Assembly: GCA_004298015.1 (NCBI GenBank)
Contig: SCSE01000001.1
Location: 62,001 to 126,000, forward strand
Length of the DNA: 64,000 nt
Reading direction: 5' to 3'
DNA from: Rhodanobacter sp.
GTDB taxonomy: Bacteria; Pseudomonadota; Gammaproteobacteria; Xanthomonadales; Rhodanobacteraceae
In this document: positions 7,269 to 16,801 of the stretch, piece after piece
Layout of the letters: the number at the start of each line of letters is the position of its first letter
Position numbering within the stretch: the stretch's first letter is position 1
Translations under genes and position numbers: made by a program
The notes under the pieces: generated by a model
The model's database searches: none
What the model was told of the DNA's origin: nothing
What the model saw: the letters and a program-made list of their open reading frames with translations, nothing else

Positions 7269-8840
7269 ATGGCAGTGAAGCAGCGTACCGGTTGGTGGAC
7301 AGGCGTGCTGCTTGCGCTGATGGCGGTGCTGGGCGTGCATCAGGCGATGGCGCGGCAACAGGTCCATGCGCCGGCCGCTGGCGCCACAAGCCTCGCCGAT
7401 GCCAGGCCTGCGGCGAGCGCGCCGCGGACCTGGCGTCTGGGTTCGGTGACACTGACCGCCTGCGAATTGCCCCAGCCGCGTAGCGGACTCAGCACTGCGG
7501 CCTGGTGTGCCGGGTTTCCGGTGCCGGAAAATCGCGCCGATCCGCACGGCCGGATCATCACCCTGAAACTCGCGATCCTGCGTTCGCGCGCCGCGGTGCC
7601 CAGCAAGGACATGCTGGTGTTTCTCGCCGGTGGACCAGGCCAGGCGGCCACCGAATCGGCCGGCATGGTGGCTTCGGTATTGCGTCCGCTGCTGGCGCAT
7701 CGCAACGTGCTGCTGCTGGACCAGCGCGGGACCGGTGGTTCGAATCCGCTGACCTGCGAGGCGTCGCCCGGAACCAATGCGGCAGATGACGCCGACACCT
7801 TCAATGCAAACAAGCTGCGCGCCGCAGCGGCGGCCTGCCTGAAGCAGGTGCGCACGCACGCCGATCCGCGCTACTACACCACCACGGTGGCCACCCAGGA
7901 TCTGGAGGCTGTGCGCAAGGCACTGGGCTCGCCGACCTACGACCTGATCGGGGTGTCTTACGGCACCCGGGTGGCGCAGCAATATCTGATGCACTACCCC
8001 GGCGCAGTGCGCAGCATGGTGCTGGACAGTGTGGTGCCGAATCCGCTGGTGCTGGGCGAAGATTTTGCGCGCAATCTGCACCAGGCGCTGCAGGCGCAAT
8101 TTGCGCGCTGCACGGCCGAGCCGGCTTGCCGGAAGCGCTTCGGCGACCCGCAGCAGACGTTGTTGCAACTGCGCGGTGCGTTGCGCGCCAACCCGCATCA
8201 GGTCAGCTTTCGCGATCCGGAAACCTACCGTGCGGTCAAGCGCGTGCTGAACGAAAACGTGCTGGCCAGCGTGGTGCGCATGTTTGCCTACACGCCGGCC
8301 ACGGCGGCGCTGTTGCCGTTGTCGATCGACGCCGCCGCGCATGGCGACGTCGGCCCGCTGCTGGGGCAGGCGAAAATACTCTCCGGCGACCTCGCCGAGC
8401 TGAGCGGCAGTGGCATGCAGTATTCGGTCATCTGCAGCGAGGATGCCGACCTGCTTACCCCGCGCCCGCAGGATGCCGACACCTTGCTGGGCACCCACAT
8501 GATCGATGCCTTCAAGGCGATCTGTTCGGTGTGGCCCAAAGGCCGCCGCCCGGCCGATTTCCATGCGCCGCTGAAAACCACCCGGCCGGTGTTGCTGCTG
8601 GCCGGGCAGTACGATCCGGTGACCCCGCCGCGCTATGCCGAGGCGGTGGCCAAAGGCTTGCCCGATGCCCGCGTGCTGGTGCTCAAGGGTCAGGGTCACA
8701 GCGTGATGGCGGCCGGCTGCACCCCGCGCCTGATCAAGCACTTTATCGAAAAGCTCGATCCGAAGACGCTGGACGCGAGCTGCCTTGATCGGCTGCACCC
8801 GACGCCGATCTTCATCGACTTCAACGGAGCCACGCCATGA
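7269..8840 (+). CDS. Exported alpha/beta hydrolase, tripeptidyl-aminopeptidase-like
   Basis: 523 residues. An N-terminal signal peptide (TGWWTGVLLALMAVLGVHQA) predicts secretion to the periplasm. Fold landmarks: the oxyanion region FLAGGPGQAA, LLDQRGTGGSNPLTC, nucleophile Ser in GVSYGTRVAQQY, Asp in LAGQYDPVTPPRYA and His in KGQGHSVMA, with a TAP-like C-terminal domain. These enzymes remove short peptides or open lactones. ATG 7269 is preferred over an overlapping GTG at 7260 because AAGGAG at 7255-7260 is correctly spaced for it. The stop overlaps the next ATG by 4 bp. Confidence 0.88.
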   Translation: MAVKQRTGWWTGVLLALMAVLGVHQAMARQQVHAPAAGATSLADARPAASAPRTWRLGSVTLTACELPQPRSGLSTAAWCAGFPVPENRADPHGRIITLKLAILRSRAAVPSKDMLVFLAGGPGQAATESAGMVASVLRPLLAHRNVLLLDQRGTGGSNPLTCEASPGTNAADDADTFNANKLRAAAAACLKQVRTHADPRYYTTTVATQDLEAVRKALGSPTYDLIGVSYGTRVAQQYLMHYPGAVRSMVLDSVVPNPLVLGEDFARNLHQALQAQFARCTAEPACRKRFGDPQQTLLQLRGALRANPHQVSFRDPETYRAVKRVLNENVLASVVRMFAYTPATAALLPLSIDAAAHGDVGPLLGQAKILSGDLAELSGSGMQYSVICSEDADLLTPRPQDADTLLGTHMIDAFKAICSVWPKGRRPADFHAPLKTTRPVLLLAGQYDPVTPPRYAEAVAKGLPDARVLVLKGQGHSVMAAGCTPRLIKHFIEKLDPKTLDASCLDRLHPTPIFIDFNGATP

Positions 8841-9571
8841 TCGAGGTCAGCGACCTGCACAAGGCCTTCGGCGCGGTGAAAGCCGTCGACGGCGTGAGCT
8901 TCAGCGCACGTGACGGCGAGATCACCGGCCTGCTCGGCCCCAATGGTGCGGGCAAGACCACGGCATTGCGCATGCTGTACACCTTGATGGCACCGGATCG
9001 TGGACAGGTGCTGGTGGATGGTATCGACGCCGCCCGCGATCCGCTCGGCGTACGCCGTCGCCTGGGCGTGCTGCCGGATGCGCGCGGTCTGTACAAGCGG
9101 CTCACCGCCAGCGAAAACATCGACTACTTCGCGCGCCTGCATGGCATGTCCGAAGCGCTGCTGACGACCCGTCGCGCCACGCTGATCGAGGCGTTGGGGA
9201 TGGCGGACATTGCCAACCGTCGCACCGAGGGCTTCTCGCAAGGGCAGCGGGTGAAGACCGCGATTGCCCGCGCGCTGGTGCACGACCCGCACAACGTGAT
9301 CCTCGACGAGCCGACCAACGGTCTGGACGTGATGGCGACGCGCGCGTTGCGCCAGTTCATGGCGGGCCTCAAGGCGGAAGGTCGCTGCGTACTTTTTTCC
9401 AGCCACATCATGCAGGAGGTGGCCGCCCTGTGTGATCGCATCGTGGTGATCGCCCGCGGCCGGGTGGTGGCTGACGACACGCCGCAGGCACTGCTGGCGC
9501 GGACCGGCACCAACACGCTCGAGGATGCATTCGTCTCGCTCATCGGCAGCGACGAGGGTTTGGCCGCATGA
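8837..9571 (+). CDS. ABC transporter ATP-binding protein (NatA-like)
   Basis: 244-residue ATPase with Walker A GPNGAGKTT, signature FSQGQRVK (a GQ variant of the usual SGG, as in NatA), Walker B VILDEPTNGLDV and switch His in FSSHIMQEV. The protein resembles the ATPase of NatAB-type sodium or drug exporters. It overlaps the hydrolase gene by 4 bp and the permease gene by 4 bp, so all three are coupled. The real substrate is unknown. Confidence 0.92.
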   Translation: MIEVSDLHKAFGAVKAVDGVSFSARDGEITGLLGPNGAGKTTALRMLYTLMAPDRGQVLVDGIDAARDPLGVRRRLGVLPDARGLYKRLTASENIDYFARLHGMSEALLTTRRATLIEALGMADIANRRTEGFSQGQRVKTAIARALVHDPHNVILDEPTNGLDVMATRALRQFMAGLKAEGRCVLFSSHIMQEVAALCDRIVVIARGRVVADDTPQALLARTGTNTLEDAFVSLIGSDEGLAA

Positions 9572-10773
9572 CGACCGAACCGCCGCAGCCGCCCCGCAGC
9601 CGCGCCTTCCTCACGGTGTTCCTGAAAGAGGTGAGGGAGAACCTGCGCGACCGGCGCACCCTGATCAGCGCGTTCCTGACCGGCCCGTTGCTGGGGCCGC
9701 TGCTGCTGGTGATGCTGCTGAACATCACCTTGACACGCGAGCTGGACAAGGCCGAGAAGCCGTTGCCGGTACCGGTCATCGGTGCCGAGTACGCACCCAA
9801 CCTGATCGCCGCATTGAAGGCCGGCGGGGTGGTGCCCAAGCCGCCGCTGGCCGATCCGGAGCGGGCCGTGCGGCGGCAGGATGCCGATGTGGTGCTACGC
9901 ATCGATGCCGATTACGGCAACGCCTGGCGTGCGGGGGAGCCGGTGCAGGTGGCGCTGATCTACGATTCCTCGCAGCGCGACGCCAGCACCGCCGTGGCGC
10001 GGGTGACCCGGCTGCTCGAAAACTACGCCCGCCAGCAAGGGGCGATGCGTCTGCTGGCACGCGGCTTGTCGCCGAATACCGCATGGCCGCTGAAGGTGGC
10101 GCGACGCGATCAGGCCACGCCGCAGTCGCGGGCGGTGCTGATGTTCGCGATGCTGCCGTACTTCTTCGTGATCACCATCTTCATGGGCGGGATGTATCTG
10201 GCGATCGACCTCACCGCGGGCGAACGCGAACGGCAATCGCTGGAGCCGCTGTTCGCCAACCCGGTACCGCGCTGGAAGATCCTTGCCGGGAAACTGGCTG
10301 CGATCAGCGCCTTCTCCACGGTCAGCCTGTTGATTACCTTGCTGGCCTTCGCCGCGGTCGGGCGCTTCATTCCCGCCGCCAAGCTCGGCATGGAGCTGGA
10401 TCTGGGACTGCATTTCGCCAGTTTCGTGTTGCTGCTGATGCTGCCGCTGGTGCTGCTGTTGTCGGCCTTGCAGTCGATGGTGGCGGCGTTTGCCAAGAGC
10501 TACCGCGAGGCGCAGACCTACCTGTCGCTGCTGATGCTGGTACCGATCATTCCCAGCCTGGTACTGGCGATCCTGCCGATCAAGCCGCAGCCGTGGATGT
10601 ACGCGGTCCCCCTGCTGGGTCAGAACCTCGGCATCATGCAACTGTTGCGCGGCGACGGCATCAGCGCACTCCAGCTCGGCTTGTGCCTGGGCGGCAGCCT
10701 TGCGGCAGCGGTGATCGCCGTATGGGTGACGGTCCAGCTGTATCGCTCGGAACGGCTGGCGATTTCCGCCTGA
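9568..10773 (+). CDS. ABC transporter permease (NatB-like)
   Basis: 401 residues. One membrane helix near residues 30-52 (LLGPLLLVMLLNITL), a large extracytoplasmic domain (about 55-185), then five or six helices from FAMLPYFFVITIFMGGMY onward, with the ABC-2/NatB signature ERERQSLEPLFANPVPRWKI. It pairs with the ATPase immediately upstream. Transcription probably ends at palindrome C, 11 bp after the stop. Confidence 0.9.
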   Translation: MTTEPPQPPRSRAFLTVFLKEVRENLRDRRTLISAFLTGPLLGPLLLVMLLNITLTRELDKAEKPLPVPVIGAEYAPNLIAALKAGGVVPKPPLADPERAVRRQDADVVLRIDADYGNAWRAGEPVQVALIYDSSQRDASTAVARVTRLLENYARQQGAMRLLARGLSPNTAWPLKVARRDQATPQSRAVLMFAMLPYFFVITIFMGGMYLAIDLTAGERERQSLEPLFANPVPRWKILAGKLAAISAFSTVSLLITLLAFAAVGRFIPAAKLGMELDLGLHFASFVLLLMLPLVLLLSALQSMVAAFAKSYREAQTYLSLLMLVPIIPSLVLAILPIKPQPWMYAVPLLGQNLGIMQLLRGDGISALQLGLCLGGSLAAAVIAVWVTVQLYRSERLAISA

Positions 10774-10784
10774 CGCACGATTCC

Positions 10785-10903
10785 GTAGGAGCCCACCCTG
10801 TGGGCGAATGCACCTGGTCTGATCAGCCTGAGGGCATCGCGCCATAAGCATCGCGCCAAACGCATCGCGCCATAAGCATTCGCGCACAGGGTGCGCTCCT
10901 ACA
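10785..10903. repeat. REP-like palindrome, copy C, with internal tandem repeat
   Basis: Outer arms GTAGGAGCCCACCCTGTGGG and CGCACAGGGTGCGCTCCTAC. The centre carries three near-identical CATCGCGCC(A)TAAG units (about 10834-10880), making this the longest copy. It fills the gap between convergent natB and the EF-hand gene. Confidence 0.85.
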
Positions 10904-10918
10904 AATATTTTGCTCGGG

Positions 10919-11254
10919 TCAGCGCGGCGGCGCGGTGAGTTCACGTGCGCTGAGGAAGCCGTCGTGGTTGCGGTCGAGCTTGCGGAACTGGCGACGAAGT
11001 CGGTTTTCGAATGCTGCACGGGTGACCGGCTTGCCGCGCCGACCAGGCAATTCGGATAGCTCAAGGATGCCGTCACCGTTGCGGTCCATGCGCTGGAAGC
11101 CGCGGCTCATGTGACTCACGTATTCAGCCATGCTGACGCGGCCATCGCCATTGCGGTCAAACCGTCGCAGATAGTCCCCTCGCGTCTGTTGGGCGGACAG
11201 CGTCAATGGCGCCAGCAGCATGGCCAGCAGCGCGGAACGTACCGGCTTGTTCAG
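10919..11254 (-). CDS. Exported EF-hand calcium-binding protein
   Basis: Three EF-hand loops of the bacterial calerythrin type: [24 protein letters not shown] and [12 protein letters not shown]. Ahead of them is a signal peptide [21 protein letters not shown]. That signal is complete only if translation starts at the CTG (11252-11254) overlapping the folE stop, giving 111 residues. The first ATG (11221) would cut the signal to [10 protein letters not shown] and give 100 residues. The start is therefore uncertain. Likely a periplasmic calcium binder. Probably coupled to folE. Confidence 0.8.
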   Translation of the reverse strand: MNKPVRSALLAMLLAPLTLSAQQTRGDYLRRFDRNGDGRVSMAEYVSHMSRGFQRMDRNGDGILELSELPGRRGKPVTRAAFENRLRRQFRKLDRNHDGFLSARELTAPPR

Positions 11255-11853
11255 CGGGCACCACCATGGATGCCGATGAACTGCAGAAATTCGGCGCGGG
11301 TGCGAGCGTCGTCGCGGAAGGTGCCGAGCATCTGGCTGGTGACCATCGAGACGCCGCGCTTGTGCACGCCGCGGGTGGTCATGCATTCGTGGCTGGCATC
11401 GATCACCACCGCCACGCCGGCTGGCTGCAGGGTTTCCTGGATGCATTGGGCGATCTGCGCGGTGAGCTTCTCCTGCACCTGGAAACGGCGCGCATAGCCG
11501 TCAACCACGCGGGCCAGCTTGCTGATGCCGACCACGCGGTTGGTCGGCATGTAGCCGACGTGGGCGCGACCGATGATCGGCGCCATGTGGTGCTCGCAAT
11601 GGCTCTCGAACTCGATATCACGCAGTACCACCATTTCGTCGTAGCCATCGACCTCCTTGAAGGTGCGGCGCAGGTAGTCGGCCGGATCGCTGGAGTAGCC
11701 GGAAAACCAGTCACGGTAAGCCTTGACCACCCGCTTGGGCGTGTCGAGCAGACCTTCCCGTGCCGGATCCTCGCCGGACCAGCGCAGCAGTGTACGTACG
11801 GCCTCTTCGGCCTGTTCCTGGGTGACGTCGGGATGCTTGGCTTGGTCGCTCAT
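11251..11853 (-). CDS. folE: GTP cyclohydrolase I
   Basis: First step of tetrahydrofolate synthesis, GTP to dihydroneopterin triphosphate. 200 residues with the zinc ligands in [19 protein letters not shown] and the later Cys in [14 protein letters not shown], plus the conserved [16 protein letters not shown] and RFQVQEKLT. The length is typical. The downstream EF-hand gene starts at or just after its stop codon. Confidence 0.98.
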   Translation of the reverse strand: MSDQAKHPDVTQEQAEEAVRTLLRWSGEDPAREGLLDTPKRVVKAYRDWFSGYSSDPADYLRRTFKEVDGYDEMVVLRDIEFESHCEHHMAPIIGRAHVGYMPTNRVVGISKLARVVDGYARRFQVQEKLTAQIAQCIQETLQPAGVAVVIDASHECMTTRGVHKRGVSMVTSQMLGTFRDDARTRAEFLQFIGIHGGAR

Positions 11854-11958
11854 GCGAATTCCTGAAACGGGTCAAGGCCGAAGTTTACCCGGCTGGCAGT
11901 TTGGGCACGTAAATCCGCGCCTGGATGCCTGGCCCCTTCGAATGGCTGGGCGGGCGAG

Positions 11959-13425
11959 TTACAGCCCTTCATCATCATGCTCTGGTTGAGCGTCCTCGTT
12001 GCCATCCTCGGTCGGGCCGGCAACATCCAGTTGCAGCAGTTCGACGTTGTCACCGGACAGCGACTCCACGTCGCGCAACTTGCGTTCGATGGCGCGGGTG
12101 CGCTGGCCGGCGCTGTCGATGCTGTTGCGCACGGTGTCGAGCTGCTTGCGGGTTTTTTCCAGTACGACGCCGAATTTGCCGAACTCGTTCTTCACCGCGG
12201 CGAGGATCTTCCAGACCTCGCTGCTGCGCTTGGCGATCGCCAGTGTGCGAAAGCCCATCTGCAGGCTGTTGAGCAGGGCACTCAGCGTGGTCGGGCCGGC
12301 CACCGTGACGCGGTGGTCGCGTTGCAGGTTCTCGAACAGGCCGGGTCGCCGGATCACTTCGGCGTAAAGACCCTCGGTAGGCAGGTACAGCACGGCAAAA
12401 TCCGTGGTGTGAGGCGGCGCGACATACTTGCTGTGGATGCGCTTGGCCTCTTCACGAACCCGATTCTCCAGCGCGCGGCCGGCGGCGGTGGCGGCATCGA
12501 TATCGCTGGCCTCCTGCGCGTCGAGCAGCCGCTGGTAATCCTCCACAGGAAACTTCGCGTCGATGGGCAGGTAGACGTGCTCGCCCTGGTCCTGGCCGGG
12601 CATGCGGATGGCGAATTCGACCCGGTCGTTGGTGCCTGGCACGGTAACCACGTTGGACGCGTACTGCTCGGCGGTGAGCATGTCCTCCAGCAGCGCGCCA
12701 AGCTGCACCTCACCGAAGATGCCGCGTTTCTTCACATTGGTCAGCACGCGCTTGAGATCACCTACCCCGGTGGCCAGGCTCTGCATTTCGCCGAGGCCCC
12801 GCTGTACTGCCTCCAGTCGCTCGGAGACCAGCTTGAACGATTGCCCCAGCCGGGTTTCCAGCGTGCTCTGCAGCTTTTCGTCGACGGTGGCGCGCATCTG
12901 TTCGAGTTTGGCTGCGTTGTCGTCCTGGATCGCCTTGAGCCGGGTTTCCAGCGTGTTGCGCACCTCGCTGAGGCGTTTCTCGTTGTCGGCCGTCAGCGCC
13001 GCAAGGCGCTGTTGCAGCAATTCGCCGAATCGATTCAGCGTCAGCGTGGATTCCTCCCGACTCTTGCGGGCGTCCTCGGCCAGACGTTGTGCCAGCGTCT
13101 GCAGGCCATTGTCGGTGCGTTCGGTAAGCAGGTGTAGCCGCTGTCCGAAGCCGTCGATGCGTTCGACCTGTTGCTGCGACATGTTGCCGAGCTGTTCGAC
13201 AACGTGGCCCCGGAAGCGATCGAAGCCTTGCTGCAGCTCTTCGCGACCGGCGCGCTGCTCCTCGCGCAGCGTGCGTTGCAGACGCTCACCGTCATCCTTC
13301 AGCGCATCCAGACGGCTGTTGAGCCCGTCATCGCCGCGGCCACGCAGCAGGATCATCAGCTGCAGAATCAGGATGACCAATGCCGTGAGCACCAGGGCCG
13401 TCAGCAATATGTCGTTTAAGGGCAT
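11959..13425 (-). CDS. rmuC: DNA recombination protein RmuC
   Basis: 488 residues. An N-terminal membrane anchor (LTALVLTALVILILQLMILL), a long coiled coil (about residues 35-225) and the RmuC nuclease-like domain (about 230-430) with KRGIFGEVQLGALLEDML, LPIDAKFPVEDYQRLLDA and FAVLYLPTEGLYAEV. RmuC limits inversions and recombination at short inverted repeats in E. coli. ATG at 13423-13425 was preferred to a TTG 21 bp upstream. The acidic tail DEDAQPEHDDEGL is variable. Confidence 0.95.
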   Translation of the reverse strand: MPLNDILLTALVLTALVILILQLMILLRGRGDDGLNSRLDALKDDGERLQRTLREEQRAGREELQQGFDRFRGHVVEQLGNMSQQQVERIDGFGQRLHLLTERTDNGLQTLAQRLAEDARKSREESTLTLNRFGELLQQRLAALTADNEKRLSEVRNTLETRLKAIQDDNAAKLEQMRATVDEKLQSTLETRLGQSFKLVSERLEAVQRGLGEMQSLATGVGDLKRVLTNVKKRGIFGEVQLGALLEDMLTAEQYASNVVTVPGTNDRVEFAIRMPGQDQGEHVYLPIDAKFPVEDYQRLLDAQEASDIDAATAAGRALENRVREEAKRIHSKYVAPPHTTDFAVLYLPTEGLYAEVIRRPGLFENLQRDHRVTVAGPTTLSALLNSLQMGFRTLAIAKRSSEVWKILAAVKNEFGKFGVVLEKTRKQLDTVRNSIDSAGQRTRAIERKLRDVESLSGDNVELLQLDVAGPTEDGNEDAQPEHDDEGL

Positions 13426-13696
13426 GGCCAATTCCGTTGAACGCAAGGGTGCAAGTTTACGCGTTGTCGTCTCAGTTTCCGGGACGGATGCTCCCGACCG
13501 GCCCGTCAGTCGTGCGGGAGCGCGGGCACGCCTTCGTGCGAAGCGGCGGGTCGGGGCGGGGCCGGGGCGACCACTCGACGGCGGGCGGTCATGACGATAT
13601 GGTTATCTCACCCGGGGTCTCAAAGTTCCGGTCAGGCCGCCATGCGGTCGGCGTCGCTCGGACGGTTCCGGGCGCTTACGTTTCACGAGGTTTTGC

Positions 13697-14995
13697 ATGA
13701 CCGAGCACGGTTCTTCCCCCGCGTCCGCGCCGCGTCGTTTCGCGCGCATCGAACGTCTTCCGCCGTACGTTTTCAATATCACCGCCGAACTGAAGATGGC
13801 CGCGCGTCGTCGCGGTGAGGACATCGTCGACCTTTCCATGGGCAACCCCGACGGCCCCACGCCGCCGCATATCGTGGACAAGCTGTGCGCCGTGGCACAG
13901 CGCCCGGATACCCATGGCTACTCCACCTCGAAAGGCATTCCGCGGTTGCGGCGCGCGATCTCGCAGTGGTACGCCGAGCGTTACGAGGTGGAGATCGACC
14001 CCGACAGCGAGGCGATCGTCACCATCGGCTCCAAGGAGGGCCTGGCGCACCTGATGCTGGCCACGCTGGATCGTGGCGACACCGTACTGGTACCCAATCC
14101 CAGTTATCCGATCCACATCTACGGCGCGGTGATCGCCGGGGCGCAAATCCGCTCGATCCCGATGACTCCGGGCATCGATTTCTTCGCCGAGCTTGAACGC
14201 GGTATCCGCGAGAGCATTCCCAAGCCGAAGATGATGATCCTGGGCTTTCCGTCCAACCCCACGGCGCAGTGCGTGGAGCTGGACTTCTTCGAGCGGGTGA
14301 TCGCGCTGGCGAAGCAGTACGACGTACTGGTGGTGCATGACCTGGCTTATGCCGACATCACCTACGATGGCTGGAAGGCGCCCTCGATCATGCAGGTGCC
14401 GGGTGCCAAGGACATCGCGGTGGAATTCTTCACCTTGTCCAAGAGCTACAACATGGCGGGCTGGCGGATCGGCTTCATGGTCGGCAACGCCGAACTGGTC
14501 AACGCGCTGGCGCGGATCAAGAGCTATCACGACTACGGCACTTTCACCCCGCTGCAGGTGGCGGCGATTGCCGCGCTGGAGGGCGACCAGCAGTGCGTGC
14601 GCGATATCGCCATGCGCTATCAGCAGCGCCGCGACGTGCTGGTCAAGGGGCTGCATGAGGCCGGCTGGATGGTGGAGAACCCCAGGGCCTCGATGTATGT
14701 GTGGGCGAAAATTCCCGCCGCCTACGCCAAACTCGGGTCGCTGGAATTCGCCAAGAAACTGCTGGCCGACGCCAAGGTGTCGGTATCGCCGGGCATCGGC
14801 TTCGGCGATTACGGCGACGACTACGTGCGCTTCGCCCTGATCGAGAACCGCGATCGTATCCGTCAGGCATTGCGCGGCATCAAGGCCATGTTCCGCGCCG
14901 ACGGGCTGTTGCCGGTTGCGACTGCAAAAGCCAAAGCCAAAGCCAAGGCGGCACCCGATGCGGTCGCCATGGTGCGCGATCGCCCCCTCGACTGA
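13697..14995 (+). CDS. alaC: Alanine transaminase AlaC
   Basis: Pyridoxal-phosphate enzyme making alanine from pyruvate and glutamate. 432 residues, matching E. coli AlaC (YfdZ) nearly throughout: [55 protein letters not shown], and the PLP-lysine region [17 protein letters not shown]. The C-terminal 25 residues are unusual, with an [10 protein letters not shown] run from a short DNA tandem repeat (about 14926-14949). The 271 bp upstream hold no recognisable gene and no clear promoter. Confidence 0.96.
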   Translation: MTEHGSSPASAPRRFARIERLPPYVFNITAELKMAARRRGEDIVDLSMGNPDGPTPPHIVDKLCAVAQRPDTHGYSTSKGIPRLRRAISQWYAERYEVEIDPDSEAIVTIGSKEGLAHLMLATLDRGDTVLVPNPSYPIHIYGAVIAGAQIRSIPMTPGIDFFAELERGIRESIPKPKMMILGFPSNPTAQCVELDFFERVIALAKQYDVLVVHDLAYADITYDGWKAPSIMQVPGAKDIAVEFFTLSKSYNMAGWRIGFMVGNAELVNALARIKSYHDYGTFTPLQVAAIAALEGDQQCVRDIAMRYQQRRDVLVKGLHEAGWMVENPRASMYVWAKIPAAYAKLGSLEFAKKLLADAKVSVSPGIGFGDYGDDYVRFALIENRDRIRQALRGIKAMFRADGLLPVATAKAKAKAKAAPDAVAMVRDRPLD

Positions 14996-15008
14996 GCGGA
15001 TCGCCGCG

Positions 15009-15473
15009 ATGCCGAAAATCGATATCGACACACTCGCCGAACGCCACGGCTCGAGTTATCCCGAGCCGTTCGCACGCTGTGCCGAGCAGCGGACCCGAAA
15101 AGCATTGGGCGATGCTGCGGGTTTGACCGATTTTGGCGTCAACTTGCTGCAGCTGCCGCCCGGCGCGTGGTCAAGCCAGCGACATTGGCATTCGCACGAG
15201 GAGGAATTCGTCTATGTCCTGAGCGGCGAACTGGTACTGATCAGCGATCAGGGCGAGCAGCTGCTGTGCGCAGGGGACGCGGCGGCATTTCCGCGGAATT
15301 GCCCGGACGGACATCACCTGGTCAACCGCAGCAGCGCGCTGGCGGTTTGCCTGGAAGTCGGCAGCCGCAGCAGCAACGATGCCGTCGTCTATCCTGACAT
15401 CGATCTGCGTTGGGATGCGCAACACGACTACACCCACCACGACGGTCGGCCGTACCCGCCGTCAACCGGATGA
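15009..15473 (+). CDS. Cupin-domain protein
   Basis: 154 residues with one double-stranded beta-helix. The first metal-binding motif is in HWHSHEEEFVYVLSGEL (two His and Glu) and the second region is GDAAAFPRNCPDGHHLVNRS. The C-terminal YPDIDLRWDAQHDYTHHDGRPYP is typical of stand-alone cupins annotated as sugar- or auxin-binding-like; substrate unknown. It starts 13 bp after alaC and is likely cotranscribed, and ends 13 bp from convergent rlmI. Confidence 0.88.
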   Translation: MPKIDIDTLAERHGSSYPEPFARCAEQRTRKALGDAAGLTDFGVNLLQLPPGAWSSQRHWHSHEEEFVYVLSGELVLISDQGEQLLCAGDAAAFPRNCPDGHHLVNRSSALAVCLEVGSRSSNDAVVYPDIDLRWDAQHDYTHHDGRPYPPSTG

Positions 15474-15486
15474 GCCGGTCATTGCC

Positions 15487-16662
15487 TCACATCACCTGGC
15501 AGAACACCGCCTTGAGATAGCGCCCTTCCGGCACGTCGGTGCGCGAAGGGTGGTCGGCACCGGCGCCGCTGGTCTGCAAGACCTGGATCTCGCGGCCGGC
15601 GTTGAGCGCTACCCGGCGCAGCATCTCCAGGAATTGGTCTTCGCTGACCAGGCCGGTACATGAGCAGGTCAAGAGCAGGCCGCCAGGCGGAATGACGTCC
15701 AGTACCATGCGGTTCATCGCGAAGTACTTTTTCAGCGCATCCATCACCTTGCGACTGTCCCGGGTCAGCTTGGCCGGGTCGAGCACTACCGCGTCGTAGT
15801 GTTCGCCGCGTGCCACCGCCGCGCGCACCCAGTCGAAGATATCGGACTGCTCGAACGTCACTGCAACGTGGTTGGCGGCGGCGTTGCTACGGGCGATTTC
15901 GAGGATACCCGCATCCAGATCCACCCCGACCGCCTCGCGTGCACCGGCCGCCATGGCATGCACTGCAAAGCCGCCGGCGTTGCAGCACAGGTCGAGCACA
16001 CGACGGCCCTTGGCCAGTTCGGCGAAGCGGCGACGGTTTTCGCGCTGGTCGGCGAAAAAGCCGGTCTTGTGACCGGAGCCGGGTGCGGCGTGGAAGCGCA
16101 GGCCGTGCTCATGCACCTGGACGGCTGCGGGCGCATCCGGGCTGCGCACGTCGAACGACTCCTGCTTCTGCACATGCGACTCGGCAAACCAGTACAGGCG
16201 CGCGCCGGGAAAGTGCGTGAGCAGGGCGGCGTGGATCGCCTCACGGAAGCGCCACATGCCGGCCGCGAAGTATTCGATCACCAGGATGTCGGCATGGCGG
16301 TCGACCACCAGCCCGGACAGGCCATCCCCTTCGCTGTGCACTACCCGCCACGCGTCGCTGCACCGATCGAGCTGAAGCCATTCGCGGCGGAGCTTCACGG
16401 CGCGCTCGATGCGGGCAGCGATCCACTGCGCATCGATCGTCTCGGTCGCAGCGTTGCTCAGCACGCGCAGCGCGATGCGCGCATGGCCGTTCCAGAATCC
16501 GCGCCCGACGAAACGCCCCTTGGCATCCTGCACCTCGACCAGGCTGCCCGGTGGCAGACGGACTTCCGGTTTGTAAACTTGCGCCGACCATACCCACGGG
16601 TGACCGGGATTGCGATCGGACTTCAGACGGATGACGGGAAGTGTGGATTCAATGGTATTCAT
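15487..16662 (-). CDS. rlmI: 23S rRNA (cytosine-1962-C5) methyltransferase, RlmI type
   Basis: 391 residues, close to RlmI. N-terminal PUA domain (about 1-85, RNPGHPWVWSAQVYKPE), then an EEHEE-like insert and a SAM-binding Rossmann domain with VLDLCCNAGGFAVHAMAAGA, the DPAKLTRD motif and the catalytic Cys region LLLTCSCTGLVSEDQF. The start MNTIESTLPVIRL has no close competitor. Confidence 0.92.
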   Translation of the reverse strand: MNTIESTLPVIRLKSDRNPGHPWVWSAQVYKPEVRLPPGSLVEVQDAKGRFVGRGFWNGHARIALRVLSNAATETIDAQWIAARIERAVKLRREWLQLDRCSDAWRVVHSEGDGLSGLVVDRHADILVIEYFAAGMWRFREAIHAALLTHFPGARLYWFAESHVQKQESFDVRSPDAPAAVQVHEHGLRFHAAPGSGHKTGFFADQRENRRRFAELAKGRRVLDLCCNAGGFAVHAMAAGAREAVGVDLDAGILEIARSNAAANHVAVTFEQSDIFDWVRAAVARGEHYDAVVLDPAKLTRDSRKVMDALKKYFAMNRMVLDVIPPGGLLLTCSCTGLVSEDQFLEMLRRVALNAGREIQVLQTSGAGADHPSRTDVPEGRYLKAVFCQVM

Positions 16663-16801
16663 CCGCCCATGATAGCGGGCCGGAGGCGGTTCTCCGGGGC
16701 ATCCCGTTCCCAGAGGCTGTGAAATATCGATGATCGTGGCGAGCGCGCCGCCTGCACGGGTGTCTGGCGGCTATCGCAGCAGGGGCGATTGCTTCTCAGC
16801 C

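Noticed and set aside
9525..10847. A long + frame overlapping natB
   Set aside because: Shifted frame of natB with Arg/Gly-rich sequence; natB has membrane helices and a coupled start.
10834..10880. Tandem CATCGCGCC units considered as a short CRISPR array
   Set aside because: Units are about 15 bp, adjacent without spacers, and lie inside a REP palindrome.
12602..13594. A Ser/Arg-rich + frame opposite rmuC
   Set aside because: Composition typical of antisense frames in GC-rich DNA; rmuC explains the region.
13426..13696. The 271-bp leader of alaC searched for an attenuator or riboswitch
   Set aside because: No leader peptide with Ala codons, no terminator-like hairpin with a T-run and no riboswitch core recognised.
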